Shown here in pieces: positions 53,511 to 62,050 of a stretch of DNA of 64,000 nucleotides. The first letter of the stretch is position 1. Every line of letters begins with the position of its first letter. The position numbers and the translations under genes were made by a program. Origin of the DNA: Chitinophagales bacterium (GTDB lineage: Bacteria; Bacteroidota; Bacteroidia; Chitinophagales; CAIODY01). The stretch is from positions 248,001 through 312,000 of the forward strand of contig CANGEV010000001.1 of assembly GCA_947452995.1 (NCBI GenBank), written 5' to 3'. The notes under the pieces are model-generated. The model searched no databases. It was not told the DNA's origin and worked only from the letters and a program-made list of their open reading frames with translations.

Positions 53511-53540
53511 AAAAAGGCGGTAGAATATCCACCGCCTTTT
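53511..53540 (-). terminator. Terminator-like hairpin between rpsP and rimM
   Basis: A perfect 10-bp stem, aaaaggcggt (53512-53521) with accgcctttt (53531-53540) around a nine-base loop. On the minus strand it lies 20 bases after the rpsP stop and is followed by five T. It may end most rpsP transcripts while allowing some read-through into rimM. Confidence 0.75.
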
Positions 53541-53560
53541 CTTTATCAATTCTTAAAAAT

Positions 53561-54049
53561 TTATTCTGCTGCTGGAGCTTCTTCAGCTGCTGGAGCTTCA
53601 GGAGCAGCCTCTTCAGCAACTGGTGCTGGAGCTGGCTTCGCTACTGGAGTCTTAGCTGCACGCTGTGCATCAGCCAATTTAGCTTGGTGAGCATCACGCT
53701 TCATAGCTGTCTTTGCATTTGCAGCTTCCATGAAGGTATTCCACTTCACTTCTACTTGATCTGCAGGAACTACGCCTTTAGTAACACCACGCAATAAGTG
53801 ACGTTTGTACAATACACCGGTGTATGACAAAATACGCTCAGCTGTATCGGTAGGCTGCGCACCATTGTTCAACCACTCAACCGCGCGATCAACATTAATG
53901 TCGATTGTTGCAGGAACAGTTACAGGATTGTAAGATCCTAATTTCTCAATAAACTTACCATCACGAGGACTGCGACTATCCGCAACTACTACATGATAGA
54001 ATGGGCGTTTTTTTCTTCCGAAGCGCTGTAAGCGAATTTTTACTGGCAT
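53561..54049 (-). CDS. rpsP: 30S ribosomal protein S16 with long acidic-alanine tail
   Basis: A 162-residue ribosomal protein. The conserved S16 core is [39 protein letters not shown] and [18 protein letters not shown]. After about residue 105 it has a Bacteroidota-type extension, ending in a Pro/Ala/Glu-rich tail ([16 protein letters not shown]) that is likely disordered. E. coli S16 has only 82 residues. A good promoter lies upstream. Confidence 0.96.
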   Translation of the reverse strand: MPVKIRLQRFGRKKRPFYHVVVADSRSPRDGKFIEKLGSYNPVTVPATIDINVDRAVEWLNNGAQPTDTAERILSYTGVLYKRHLLRGVTKGVVPADQVEVKWNTFMEAANAKTAMKRDAHQAKLADAQRAAKTPVAKPAPAPVAEEAAPEAPAAEEAPAAE

Positions 54050-54094
54050 AAATAAGTCGAATTATTTGTTTGCGAAGTGTTCACAAATGGAGTG

Positions 54095-54126
54095 CAAAAG
54101 TAAGCTACTTTTTCAACATCTCCAAA
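54095..54126 (-). promoter_or_regulatory. Putative rpsP promoter: TTTG-N20-TACTTTTG
   Basis: On the minus strand TTTG (54126-54123) and TACTTTTG (54102-54095) are 20 bases apart, matching the Bacteroidota consensus. The rpsP ATG lies 45 bases downstream, leaving a short leader with no structure I can recognise. Confidence 0.6.
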
Positions 54127-54153
54127 TTTTTACACGAATCTTTTTCATTTTTT

Positions 54154-55677
54154 TTAACGTAAACCTTTCCTTTTCTCCCACGCAGCACTGCCTATCCCCG
54201 CTTCAACACGCATTTCAGAATTACTACTAGCTGATTTCGAAGTATTTACATTGTTTTCAAAACTCATTCCGCCAAGCAAAGCCGCAACAAGCGCCTCTCC
54301 CTCATCCTCCACCTTCAATTGCTCCGGCTTAAAATACTTTCCGATAAAACCAGTATCTATAGCCCCTCTTCTAAAGGCCTCGTGCTGCATCACCCACTTC
54401 CCGAAAGCCAGGGTGGTCTGAATGCCATTCACCTTATATTCATCGATCGCACGAATCATTCTATCCATGGCCATCTCACGCGTAGGCGCATGAACGATCA
54501 ACTTCGCAATCATCGGGTCATAGTAAATAGGAATAGCCATCCCTTCCTCATACGCATCATCTACACGTACCCCCGTCCCTTGCGGCTTGCGGTACATAGT
54601 CAATGTCCCAATATCTGGCAAGAAGTTATTCATCGGATCCTCCGCACAAACACGCAACTCAATCGCATGACCGTTCATGTGAAGATCTAACTGACTGTAG
54701 CTAAGCTTCTCATTCTGAGCAACTTTTATCTGCTCCGCCACCAAATCTTTCCCCACAATAATCTCCGTCACCGGATGCTCTACCTGCAAACGGGTATTCA
54801 TCTCTAAAAAGTAAAAATTCAGCTTTTCATCCACCAAAAACTCTACCGTACCCGCGCCGCTATAGTTACAAGCCAAAGCTACACGCACCGCACATTCCCC
54901 CATCGCCTGACGCACTGCTGGCGTCAAACAAGCCGAAGGCGCCTCTTCTACCAACTTCTGATGACGGCGTTGAATACTACATTCCCTTTCAAATAAATAA
55001 ACCGCATTGCCGTGCTTATCAGCCATCACCTGGATCTCAATATGACGAGGCGCCGCAATGTATTTCTCAATAAAGACACTCGCATCCCCAAAAGCACTCT
55101 TCGCCTCGCTCTGCGCCATTTCAATCTGCTCTTGCAAATCTTTCGCCTCGTTCACCACACGCATACCCTTTCCGCCACCCCCAGCACTCGCCTTGATCAA
55201 AATCGGATAACCGATCGCGTTCGCAATGCTCGTAGCCTCTTCCAACGATTGTATCGCCTTCTCTGTTCCGGGCACCAAAGGGATATTGTGTTTCTTCGCC
55301 GTCTCTTTCGCTGCTATCTTGCTGCCCATCTGACGGATGCTTTCTGCAGAAGGACCAATAAATACCAAGCCCGCAGCTTCTACCGCAGCAGAAAAATCAG
55401 CATTCTCACTCAAGAAGCCATACCCAGGGTGAATCGCATCCGCACCTAATTCTTTCGCCACAGCGATGATTTTATCCCCAAGCAAATACGATTGATTGCT
55501 CGGCGGATCACCGATACAAACCGCTTCGTCCGCATAACGCGTATGCAAAGCCGTTCTGTCTGCCGTAGAATAGACAGCGACCGTTTTAATACCCATCTCT
55601 TTCGCCGTGCGCATCACTCGAATAGCGATTTCGCCACGGTTGGCAATCAAAATCTTATTAATCTTTCTAAATTCCAT
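54154..55677 (-). CDS. accC: Biotin carboxylase (acetyl/propionyl-CoA carboxylase subunit)
   Basis: A 507-residue ATP-grasp enzyme that carboxylates biotin on a carrier protein. It opens with INKILIANRGEIAIRVMRTAKEMG. It has HPGYGFLSENADFS, the Gly-rich ATP loop KASAGGGGKGMR, ECSIQRRHQKLVEEAP, FLEMNTRLQVEHPVTE and GHAIELRVCAEDP. The core is standard to about residue 450. A further 50 residues or so (Asn/Ser-rich, then AAWEKRKGLR) have no biotin-attachment motif, so the carrier is encoded elsewhere. Whether it serves acetyl-CoA or another acyl-CoA carboxylase cannot be told. The next gene on the plus strand is an HMG-CoA lyase-like enzyme, a pairing also seen in leucine breakdown. Confidence 0.92.
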   Translation of the reverse strand: MEFRKINKILIANRGEIAIRVMRTAKEMGIKTVAVYSTADRTALHTRYADEAVCIGDPPSNQSYLLGDKIIAVAKELGADAIHPGYGFLSENADFSAAVEAAGLVFIGPSAESIRQMGSKIAAKETAKKHNIPLVPGTEKAIQSLEEATSIANAIGYPILIKASAGGGGKGMRVVNEAKDLQEQIEMAQSEAKSAFGDASVFIEKYIAAPRHIEIQVMADKHGNAVYLFERECSIQRRHQKLVEEAPSACLTPAVRQAMGECAVRVALACNYSGAGTVEFLVDEKLNFYFLEMNTRLQVEHPVTEIIVGKDLVAEQIKVAQNEKLSYSQLDLHMNGHAIELRVCAEDPMNNFLPDIGTLTMYRKPQGTGVRVDDAYEEGMAIPIYYDPMIAKLIVHAPTREMAMDRMIRAIDEYKVNGIQTTLAFGKWVMQHEAFRRGAIDTGFIGKYFKPEQLKVEDEGEALVAALLGGMSFENNVNTSKSASSNSEMRVEAGIGSAAWEKRKGLR

Positions 55678-55729
55678 TTCTGTACAATTGGACTGCTAAA
55701 ATACAAAAGCAAACGCAATCCTTTTGTAC

Positions 55730-55737
55730 TAACTTTG
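55730..55737 (+). promoter_or_regulatory. Putative -7 element (TAACTTTG) directly before the HMG-CoA lyase-like gene
   Basis: TAACTTTG followed by C is an exact TAnnTTTG match and lies four bases before the ATG at 55742. Transcription would start at or just before the start codon, giving a nearly leaderless mRNA, as also proposed for fmt. No clear -33 box. Confidence 0.5.
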
Positions 55738-55741
55738 CAAA

Positions 55742-56590
55742 ATGATTAAACTCGTTGAATGTCCGCGCGACGCGATGCAAGGATGGAATACACACATTCC
55801 TACCGAACAAAAAGTGGCCTACCTTTCGCAGTTACTAAAGGTGGGTTTCGATACCCTCGACTTCGGAAGTTTTGTCTCCCCAAAGGCGATTCCACAGTTG
55901 GCGGATACTGCTGAAGTATTGGCGGAGCTGCCGGAAGCCGAAAAAACCAAGCTCTTAGCTATCGTAGCAAACATACGCGGCGTTGAAAATGCTTGCCAAT
56001 ATGAACGCATCGAATACGTAGGTTTTCCGTTTAGTATCAGTCCGACTTTCCAGCTACGTAATACCAATTCTACGATGGAACAGTCCTTGGATACCGTCAA
56101 GCAGCTGCAAGCGCTTTGTATCAAAAACAATAAAAAAGCAGTGGTCTATATTTCAATGGGCTTCGGCAATCCCTATGGCGACGCTTATTCTCCGGAATTA
56201 GCCGCAGAATGGGTGGATAAAATGAGTAGCCTAGACATCCCTGTAGTAGCCCTTTCCGATACAATTGGCTGTTCGACACCGGAGAATATCGATTATCTTT
56301 TCCGCACCTTGATACCTGCCTTTCCAAAGATGGAGATTGGCGCGCACTTACATACGACACCGCATACCTGGGAAGAAAAAGTAGCAGCAGCCTATTCAGC
56401 CGGCTGTCGTCGTTTTGATGGCGCCTTGAAAGGTATCGGTGGATGCCCGATGGCTGCAGATGTGCTTACGGGCAATATGCCGACAGAACGGATGATCAGC
56501 TATTTTCAGGATCAAAAGATTGCATTAGGCTTGAACGAAGAAGCGCTACAAGCAGCTATGCGAATGGCACAAGAGATCTTTGCACATTAA
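55742..56590 (+). CDS. Hydroxymethylglutaryl-CoA lyase-like enzyme (HMGL domain)
   Basis: A 282-residue TIM-barrel enzyme of the HMGL/DRE-TIM family. The N-terminal metal and substrate motif is LVECPRDAMQGW, a variant of ExGPRDGLQ. Next are FGSFVSPKAIPQLADT, VALSDTIGCSTPENI, the His-x-His metal ligands in IGAHLHTTPHTW, and the Cys-containing loop GIGGCPMAADVLTGNMPTE. HMG-CoA lyase splits HMG-CoA into acetoacetate and acetyl-CoA in leucine catabolism; this fits, although ECPRDA instead of the usual motif leaves some doubt. It is divergent from accC and upstream of pssA by 52 bases. Confidence 0.85.
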   Translation: MIKLVECPRDAMQGWNTHIPTEQKVAYLSQLLKVGFDTLDFGSFVSPKAIPQLADTAEVLAELPEAEKTKLLAIVANIRGVENACQYERIEYVGFPFSISPTFQLRNTNSTMEQSLDTVKQLQALCIKNNKKAVVYISMGFGNPYGDAYSPELAAEWVDKMSSLDIPVVALSDTIGCSTPENIDYLFRTLIPAFPKMEIGAHLHTTPHTWEEKVAAAYSAGCRRFDGALKGIGGCPMAADVLTGNMPTERMISYFQDQKIALGLNEEALQAAMRMAQEIFAH

Positions 56591-56642
56591 TTGTGGAAAG
56601 AAGAGTTCGAAAACAACGGAAAAAGAACGTAATTTCGCCACA

Positions 56643-57398
56643 ATGAAAATGAGCTGGACCCAACGTATTATTCAACAAATCCCTAATCTAATCACGATGG
56701 GGAATTTGTTTTGTGGCGTATACGCGATTATCCTACTTTTTGGAGAAAAGATACATCTAGCTTGCTTACTCGTTTTCGTAGCCGCCCTCCTCGATTTCTT
56801 AGATGGCTTCGCGGCCAAACTACTCAACGCAAAATCGCCGATGGGCGGACAGTTAGATTCCTTAGCGGATGTCGTTACGTTCGGAGTTGTACCCGGGTTG
56901 ATGATGTATCAATTATTGGCCTATGCGTATCAATTGAAAGATAATGCCATTGGCACTAGTAATGCTTGGTTTGCCATCGCCTTATTATTACCGATAGCGG
57001 GTGCTTGGCGCCTAGCCAGATACAACATTTCAACACCTCCTGCGGATGGTCGTTTTTATGGACTACCCATTCCAATGATGGGCTTAACAGTAGCATGTCT
57101 ACCAATGACCTTGTTCATGAATAACCCGGTAATCAACGAATGGATTTTACGCCCTTGGATTTTAAATCTTATCATTATTGCCCTTGCTTGGTTGATGACG
57201 TCTAAAATACCTATGATGAATTTGAAGCCAGTAAAATGGACAATTGCAGGTAATGAAATCCGTTTATTGCTGATTGTCTTATCCATTGCTGCAACATTCT
57301 TATTAAAATATGCGGCAGGACCGATTATCCTTGTATTATACATCGGATTATCGGCGCTTCAGAACAAACCTACATTAGAAGAAAACAATACGAATTAA
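56643..57398 (+). CDS. pssA: CDP-diacylglycerol--serine O-phosphatidyltransferase
   Basis: A 251-residue integral membrane enzyme making phosphatidylserine, the precursor of phosphatidylethanolamine. The CDP-alcohol phosphotransferase motif D-G-x(2)-A-[RK]-x(8)-G-x(3)-D-x(3)-D appears as DGFAAKLLNAKSPMGGQLDSLAD. About seven hydrophobic spans follow the IPNLITMGNLFCGVYAI start. The ATG at 56643 is preferred; an earlier frame start lies inside the previous gene. A TAATTTCG box at 56630-56637 may be a -7 element. It is followed after one base by purS, so pssA-purS-rsmI look like one operon. Confidence 0.93.
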   Translation: MKMSWTQRIIQQIPNLITMGNLFCGVYAIILLFGEKIHLACLLVFVAALLDFLDGFAAKLLNAKSPMGGQLDSLADVVTFGVVPGLMMYQLLAYAYQLKDNAIGTSNAWFAIALLLPIAGAWRLARYNISTPPADGRFYGLPIPMMGLTVACLPMTLFMNNPVINEWILRPWILNLIIIALAWLMTSKIPMMNLKPVKWTIAGNEIRLLLIVLSIAATFLLKYAAGPIILVLYIGLSALQNKPTLEENNTN

Positions 57399-57399
57399 T

Positions 57400-57657
57400 A
57401 TGAAATTTATCGCCGACATCAAAGTAATGCCTTTGAAAGAGTTGTTAGACCCACAAGGTAAAGCCGTTTTGAATGGCTTGAAGAACATGAACTTTACCAA
57501 TGTGAAGAATGTGCGTATCGGTAAACATATCCAATTAGAAATCGATGCTAAAGATGCACAAGAGGCAAATGCAAAGACGCAAGCAGCTTGTAAGCAACTT
57601 TTGGCGAATCCAGTAATGGAATACTTCGAATTCACGCTTTCAGGAGCAGGAATCTAA
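57400..57657 (+). CDS. purS: Phosphoribosylformylglycinamidine synthase subunit PurS
   Basis: An 85-residue subunit that bridges PurL and PurQ in the fourth step of purine synthesis. The pattern IADIKVMPLKELLDPQGKAVLNGL, VKNVRIGKHIQLEI and a C-terminal ANPVMEYFEFTL is that of PurS. PurQ and PurL are not in the window. It is tightly packed between pssA and rsmI. Confidence 0.94.
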   Translation: MKFIADIKVMPLKELLDPQGKAVLNGLKNMNFTNVKNVRIGKHIQLEIDAKDAQEANAKTQAACKQLLANPVMEYFEFTLSGAGI

Positions 57658-57660
57658 AAA

Positions 57661-58338
57661 ATGGAGCCGGCAACGCTTTATATCGTTCCAACGCCTATCG
57701 GCAACTTGGAGGATATCACCTTGCGCGCCTTAAAGGTGCTGAAGGAAGTCGACACCATTCTATGTGAAGACACGCGCACTAGCTCCTATTTATTGAAGCA
57801 TTACGAAATCACGCGCCCGCTACAGGCCTATCACCAACACAACGAACATAAGGTTACGCAGCAGTTGGTCGAGCGTTTGTCGGCAGGAGAAAAAATGGCG
57901 ATGATTAGTGATGCGGGCACACCGGGTATTTCCGATGCTGCTTTTTTATTAATCCGTGCCTGCCATGTGGCGGGTGTTAAAGTAGTTTGCCTCCCTGGCG
58001 CTACTGCACTGATCCCCGCATTAGTTGCTACAGGATTTCCCACCGACCGATTTACCTTTGAAGGCTTTTTGCCGCATAAGAAAGGAAGACAAACACGCAT
58101 TAAAGCAATCAGCCAATCTGATTGCAGCGTAGTGATGTATGAAAGTCCGCACCGCCTGGTAAAGCTCATTGATGAGTTTATCGAATTCGCTGGTCCGGAA
58201 CGCATCGCTGCCGTGAGCCGTGAGCTCACCAAGCATTTTGAAGAAAACAAACGCGGCCCCCTAACGGAGCTCAAAGTCTATTACGAAAATCACCCCCCAA
58301 AAGGAGAGATCGTATTTATTTTAATGGGAGAAAAGTAA
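57661..58338 (+). CDS. rsmI: 16S rRNA (cytidine(1402)-2'-O)-methyltransferase RsmI
   Basis: A 225-residue enzyme that 2'-O-methylates C1402 in the decoding centre. It has the tetrapyrrole-methylase fold with YIVPTPIGNLEDITLRAL, CEDTRTSSYLLKHY, MISDAGTPGISDAAFLL, CLPGATALIPALVATGFP and FEGFLPHKKGRQTR. The C-terminal part is slightly short compared with E. coli RsmI (286 residues) but usual for Bacteroidota. It starts three bases after purS. Past its stop is a 560-base repeat region. Confidence 0.95.
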   Translation: MEPATLYIVPTPIGNLEDITLRALKVLKEVDTILCEDTRTSSYLLKHYEITRPLQAYHQHNEHKVTQQLVERLSAGEKMAMISDAGTPGISDAAFLLIRACHVAGVKVVCLPGATALIPALVATGFPTDRFTFEGFLPHKKGRQTRIKAISQSDCSVVMYESPHRLVKLIDEFIEFAGPERIAAVSRELTKHFEENKRGPLTELKVYYENHPPKGEIVFILMGEK

Positions 58339-58436
58339 GTGGTGAATGATAAAAAGGGAAAAGGGAATTATTCACTATTCACTATTCACTCCCGATTGTA
58401 TCGGAATCACCCTTCACCATTAACCCTAACCCGCTC

Positions 58437-58457
58437 CGATTCGTGTCTCACGAATCG
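58437..58457. repeat. Short perfect inverted repeat
   Basis: cgattcgtg, three-base loop tct, cacgaatcg: a 9-bp perfect stem. A related but broken form (cgtgtctcacgaaacc) recurs at about 62685-62700, also just before the cggagttcgatta motif. Confidence 0.8.
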
Positions 58458-58470
58458 CACTAAATTAAAA

Positions 58471-58860
58471 ATCGGAGTTCGATTAGCTTTTAAATTGCTG
58501 TGGGAAGACTCAAAGCAAAAAAGAAATCCTTTGCTAAATAAAAACTTCGAGTCTTTAGCCCTTCGTGTCTTCGAACACTTCTTCAACTAATAATCGGAGT
58601 TCGATTAGCTTTTAAATTGCTGTGGGAAGACTCAAAGCAAAAAAGGAATCCTTTGCTAAATAAAAACTTCGAGTCTTTCGCCCTTTGTGTCTTCGAACAC
58701 TTCTTCAACTAATAATCGGAGTTCGATTAGCTTTTAAATTGCTGTGGGAAGACTCAAAGCAAAAAAGGAATCCTTTGCTAAATAAAAACTTATTGTCTTT
58801 CCGCCTTCGCGCCTTCGAACACTACTTCAAATAAAAATCGGAGTTCAATTACTTTCGGAA
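58471..58860. repeat. 122-bp tandem repeat, three copies plus a partial fourth
   Basis: Units start with atcggagttcgatta at 58471, 58593 and 58715, and a partial unit with one change (atcggagttcaatta) starts at 58837. Copies differ by a few bases. Inside each unit are nested inverted repeats: aagactc...gagtctt outside (unit 3 changed to ttgtctt), and agcaaa...tttgct with ggaatcc between. The same boundary sequence recurs at 62423 and 62712. Confidence 0.92.
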
Positions 58861-58902
58861 CCAAACCCCAATTCTTAATTCCTAATTCATAATTGCGAAA
58901 GG

Positions 58903-60930
58903 TTAGTTCTCAATTACAAATTTCCTCACCTCACTAAACCCTTCTTTCACATTACTCATCTTCACCCAATACATACCGGCATCGAGAGGTAGGTCAATAT
59001 TAATCTTACCCGTGCTATTGTCTTCATTTTGTGCATACAACAATTTGCCATCGAGCGACCTAATCTCAACTTGCATTTGCTTACATGTCGTGCAATTATT
59101 TTCCAAGATAAATCGACCCGTATTTGGATTTGGATAGATACTCATTTCGAAATTATGGGTAACCTCTAATGCCGTTGGTGTCGCCGTTTCGTCATTCACA
59201 TTTTCGGTTGTAGTGACAGTTGTTCCGATTGCTTCGCCAGATAGTTTGCAATTGCCTTTATAAATTTTCAACGTCGCTGTACTATCGCAACCTTTATAAT
59301 TGGTAAAGTGACGAACATAAGTACCTGGCATATTCCAAGTATAGGTCATCCCGTTCCACATATACGTTTGTGCCTGACAGAGCGTAACAGTTGTTAAGCT
59401 ACTAGAATTGTTATACAATAAGCGAAGACGTACGGTGCTATCGCAGCCGTAGCGGTTCCTTAGATGAATAAAGTAGGTGCCGCTTTGTTTATAATAAACC
59501 CCTTGATACAATAGGCTATCGCCTTGGCAGATATAATTGGTTTGAACGAAATACGAACTTGGGCGTGTTAATACATTCAGGGTGACAACGCTATCACAAC
59601 CATAGCGATTTAATAGAATGACAGTATGTACGCCATTTGCTTTATAGTATTTACCATAATATTGTACGCTATCATTCGGACAGCGATAGATGGTTACTTT
59701 AGAATAGGTCTTACTCCGTTTTACTAATGTAAGTTGAATTACAGAATCACAGGCGCTATACCCTTGTAAGGTTACTTTATAGATTCCTGCCGCCGTAAAT
59801 GTTTGGCCACCATATACTAAATTAGAGCCAACACATACAGGTAATGTAACATACGTTATCGGAATAGCGGCACGATATAATGCACGCAAACGAACGGTGC
59901 TATCACATCCTGTTGCACTCGTATAATGGAAATAATAGGTGCCTGCGGTACTGATCGTTTGACCATTGAAGACAAAACTTTTTCCTTTACAGAAATACTG
60001 TGTGATAACGGTATAGTACAATGGATAAACATTTAGGTTGAGGATGTCTATTGAATCACAACCGCGATGGCTTGTGAGGTGTACGGTGTCTGCGCCTGTA
60101 CGGGAATAGTATTGTCCGTTCCATAAGGTACTATCTCTGCGGCATAGGTTCAATGAGGTAGTATGTGTCACCGTGCAAGGCTGACCGCTTTGATACAAAG
60201 CTGTAATCTCCGCTGACGTAAGTGCACGGTTCCAAATACCGATGTCGTCTATATCACCATAAAATGTGTTGCCGTAAGGGTCGGATCCAACATACAATTT
60301 CGATGTTCCTGAACCAATAATATTTTCAGTAAAAGCCCCATAGTTATTTGAAGAAGCCAGCTGTCCGTCCAAATATAAATTATATGTAGTGTTAGCTATA
60401 TCCCGCGAATAAATAGCTTGATGCCAATTCCCATCACTAATAGCGATAGATGATTGAGTACCATAATTATAAACCCCTGAAGACACGGCTCTTAATAAAC
60501 CCATAGGCCCATCGCCCAAATACCAAACTGTGGCATTAGAATTATATGAACCATAGTAAAGGATTGGTAAATTTGTGCTTACTCCAAAATTAGCCGTCGT
60601 CCGAAACCAAACAGATACAGTGAAGGAAGAAATTCCAAAATTTGCTATCTGTTGAGAATTATTCATTGCTAAATAAATTCCATTTAATACATGAGGACTA
60701 CTGTATGTATAACTATGATTCGAAATACCATTCCTATCTATCCCTAATGGTAAGGGCCATAAGGAATTATTTAGCTGCGCATTATTCCCATTCCCGCTCT
60801 CATCATTCGAATTACCATTAAAGGGCCACCATCCTACAAGACCTGAATTAGGAACATAACTTGGCAATGTTTGCGCCTCAGCAAATTTGATTAATGATAG
60901 ACATAAAAAAAAATACAATATTTTTTTCAT
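58903..60930 (-). CDS. LamG-domain surface protein with six GCDS repeats and type A T9SS sorting domain
   Basis: A 675-residue exported protein. Signal peptide ILYFFLCLSLIKFAEAQ; LamG/concanavalin-like domain (about 25-250) with LVGWWPFNGNSNDESGNGNN, FTVSVWFRT, YNLYLDGQLASSNNYG and FYGDIDDIGIWNRAL. From about residue 255 six repeats of about 51 residues follow, each with a first Cys, an aromatic-G-x-x-Y segment and the closing [GA]CDS (RGCDSIDIL, TGCDSTVRL, SACDSVIQL, YGCDSVVTL, YGCDSTVRL, KGCDSTATL). The Cys pairs suggest one disulfide per repeat. The C-terminus (IYPNPNTGRFILEN, IRSLDGKLLY, LDAGMYWVKM) is a type A sorting domain. It is cotranscribed with a shorter paralog five bases upstream. 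Confidence 0.88.
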   Translation of the reverse strand: MKKILYFFLCLSLIKFAEAQTLPSYVPNSGLVGWWPFNGNSNDESGNGNNAQLNNSLWPLPLGIDRNGISNHSYTYSSPHVLNGIYLAMNNSQQIANFGISSFTVSVWFRTTANFGVSTNLPILYYGSYNSNATVWYLGDGPMGLLRAVSSGVYNYGTQSSIAISDGNWHQAIYSRDIANTTYNLYLDGQLASSNNYGAFTENIIGSGTSKLYVGSDPYGNTFYGDIDDIGIWNRALTSAEITALYQSGQPCTVTHTTSLNLCRRDSTLWNGQYYSRTGADTVHLTSHRGCDSIDILNLNVYPLYYTVITQYFCKGKSFVFNGQTISTAGTYYFHYTSATGCDSTVRLRALYRAAIPITYVTLPVCVGSNLVYGGQTFTAAGIYKVTLQGYSACDSVIQLTLVKRSKTYSKVTIYRCPNDSVQYYGKYYKANGVHTVILLNRYGCDSVVTLNVLTRPSSYFVQTNYICQGDSLLYQGVYYKQSGTYFIHLRNRYGCDSTVRLRLLYNNSSSLTTVTLCQAQTYMWNGMTYTWNMPGTYVRHFTNYKGCDSTATLKIYKGNCKLSGEAIGTTVTTTENVNDETATPTALEVTHNFEMSIYPNPNTGRFILENNCTTCKQMQVEIRSLDGKLLYAQNEDNSTGKINIDLPLDAGMYWVKMSNVKEGFSEVRKFVIEN

Positions 60931-60935
60931 ATTAC

Positions 60936-61916
60936 TTATTTAATAAATTTTATTGTGGTATTCATACATTTCATAAGATATAAGCCTGAAACTAAATGAT
61001 TCAAATTAATTGTATTATTGCCTTGTTCTAATAAACCATTCTTAATCAAACAACCATCGCTACTATAAATGCTGTATGAACAAGGAATTTCTATATTAAA
61101 TAAATTAAGTTTATCATCAGAAACAGTATACTTAAATCCCGAATTGTTTGAAAGTAATTCTGCATTTGTTAATCCTGAGTACAAGGCTAAAATTTCTTTG
61201 TCAGATAAAACGCGATGCCAAATACCAATATCGTCAATATCACCATAAAATGGGTTTCCATAAGGGTTCGCACCAACATATATTTGAGAATTACCCGAAC
61301 CTATAATATTCTCAATAAATGCTCCATAATTATTAGTCGATAGCTTGACACCATCTAAATAAATACGATACTCATTCATAGCAACATCACGCAACCAAAC
61401 TGCATTATGCCAAGATGTGTCAGCAACTGTATTTGAACTAGCAACAACATAGTTATAAGTACCACTTGTTACACCTGTAAGCATACTATTTACATATGCA
61501 CCTAAATACCAACTGGTGTTTATTGAACCATTTGCCCCAAAATATAACATTGGCAAATTGGTACTTACGCCAAAATTTGCTGCAGTACGGAACCATACAG
61601 AAATTGTATATGAATTAGTGCCAAAATTCGCAACACTTGCTGGATTGGAAATATACAAATAAACCCCATTTAAAACATGAGGCGAGCTAAATGTGTATGC
61701 ACTATTTGCTATGTTATTTCTGTCCATTGCCAATGGAAACGGATAACCTGTGTTAGAAAGTAATGCATGATTCCCATTCCCACTTTCATCATTGGCATTG
61801 CCATTAAACGGCCACCAGCCTACAAGGCCGTTGACTGGTACGTATGAAGGCACTTGCGCCAAGGCACTACTTACTAGGCTTAGCAATAAAAAAGCAAAGA
61901 ATAAAATTCGTTTCAT
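60936..61916 (-). CDS. LamG-domain surface protein, short paralog with type A-like sorting domain
   Basis: A 326-residue exported protein. ATG at 61916 (MKRILFFAFLLLSLVSSALAQ) is preferred to a frame start 13 codons earlier. Residues 22-250 parallel the next gene almost motif by motif (LVGWWPFNGNANDESGNGNH, YTISVWFRT, EYRIYLDGVKLSTNNYG, FYGDIDDIGIWHRVL), showing a tandem duplication. Here the LamG domain is followed directly by a C-terminal domain (YSIYSSDGCLIKNGLL, NTINLNHLVSGLYLMK) of the type A kind, with no GCDS repeats. It is divergent from the small XRE regulator, which may control the pair. Confidence 0.85.
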   Translation of the reverse strand: MKRILFFAFLLLSLVSSALAQVPSYVPVNGLVGWWPFNGNANDESGNGNHALLSNTGYPFPLAMDRNNIANSAYTFSSPHVLNGVYLYISNPASVANFGTNSYTISVWFRTAANFGVSTNLPMLYFGANGSINTSWYLGAYVNSMLTGVTSGTYNYVVASSNTVADTSWHNAVWLRDVAMNEYRIYLDGVKLSTNNYGAFIENIIGSGNSQIYVGANPYGNPFYGDIDDIGIWHRVLSDKEILALYSGLTNAELLSNNSGFKYTVSDDKLNLFNIEIPCSYSIYSSDGCLIKNGLLEQGNNTINLNHLVSGLYLMKCMNTTIKFIK

Positions 61917-62028
61917 TTTTAATTTTTTGATTGTTACAAATTTAACTATAGGCATTTATGCCTATCTATAAATCATATTATACATTATTCCATTTGAGAA
62001 TTATTTATAACCAATCCGAAGCTTTTAT

Positions 62029-62036
62029 TAATTTTG
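62029..62036 (+). promoter_or_regulatory. Putative -7 element (TAATTTTG) for the XRE regulator
   Basis: TAATTTTG fits TAnnTTTG and lies 14 bases before the ATG at 62051. No -33 box at proper spacing was seen. Confidence 0.45.
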
Positions 62037-62050
62037 GTAGAATCAGCAAC

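Larger units (their letters stand above)
58339..58902 (+). other. Non-coding repeat region between rsmI and the LamG genes
   Basis: No gene is supported here. The first 100 bases have short direct repeats (attcactattcactattcact). Then come a hairpin at 58437-58457 and three tandem 122-bp units with a partial fourth. The last 40 bases (cccaattcttaattcctaattcat) are AT-rich filler. An 83-codon open frame over part of it is not gene-like: the unit length of 122 is not a multiple of three. Confidence 0.85.

Noticed and set aside
58471-58860. CRISPR array
   Set aside because: The repeats are 122 bp and contiguous with no spacers, and no cas genes are present.
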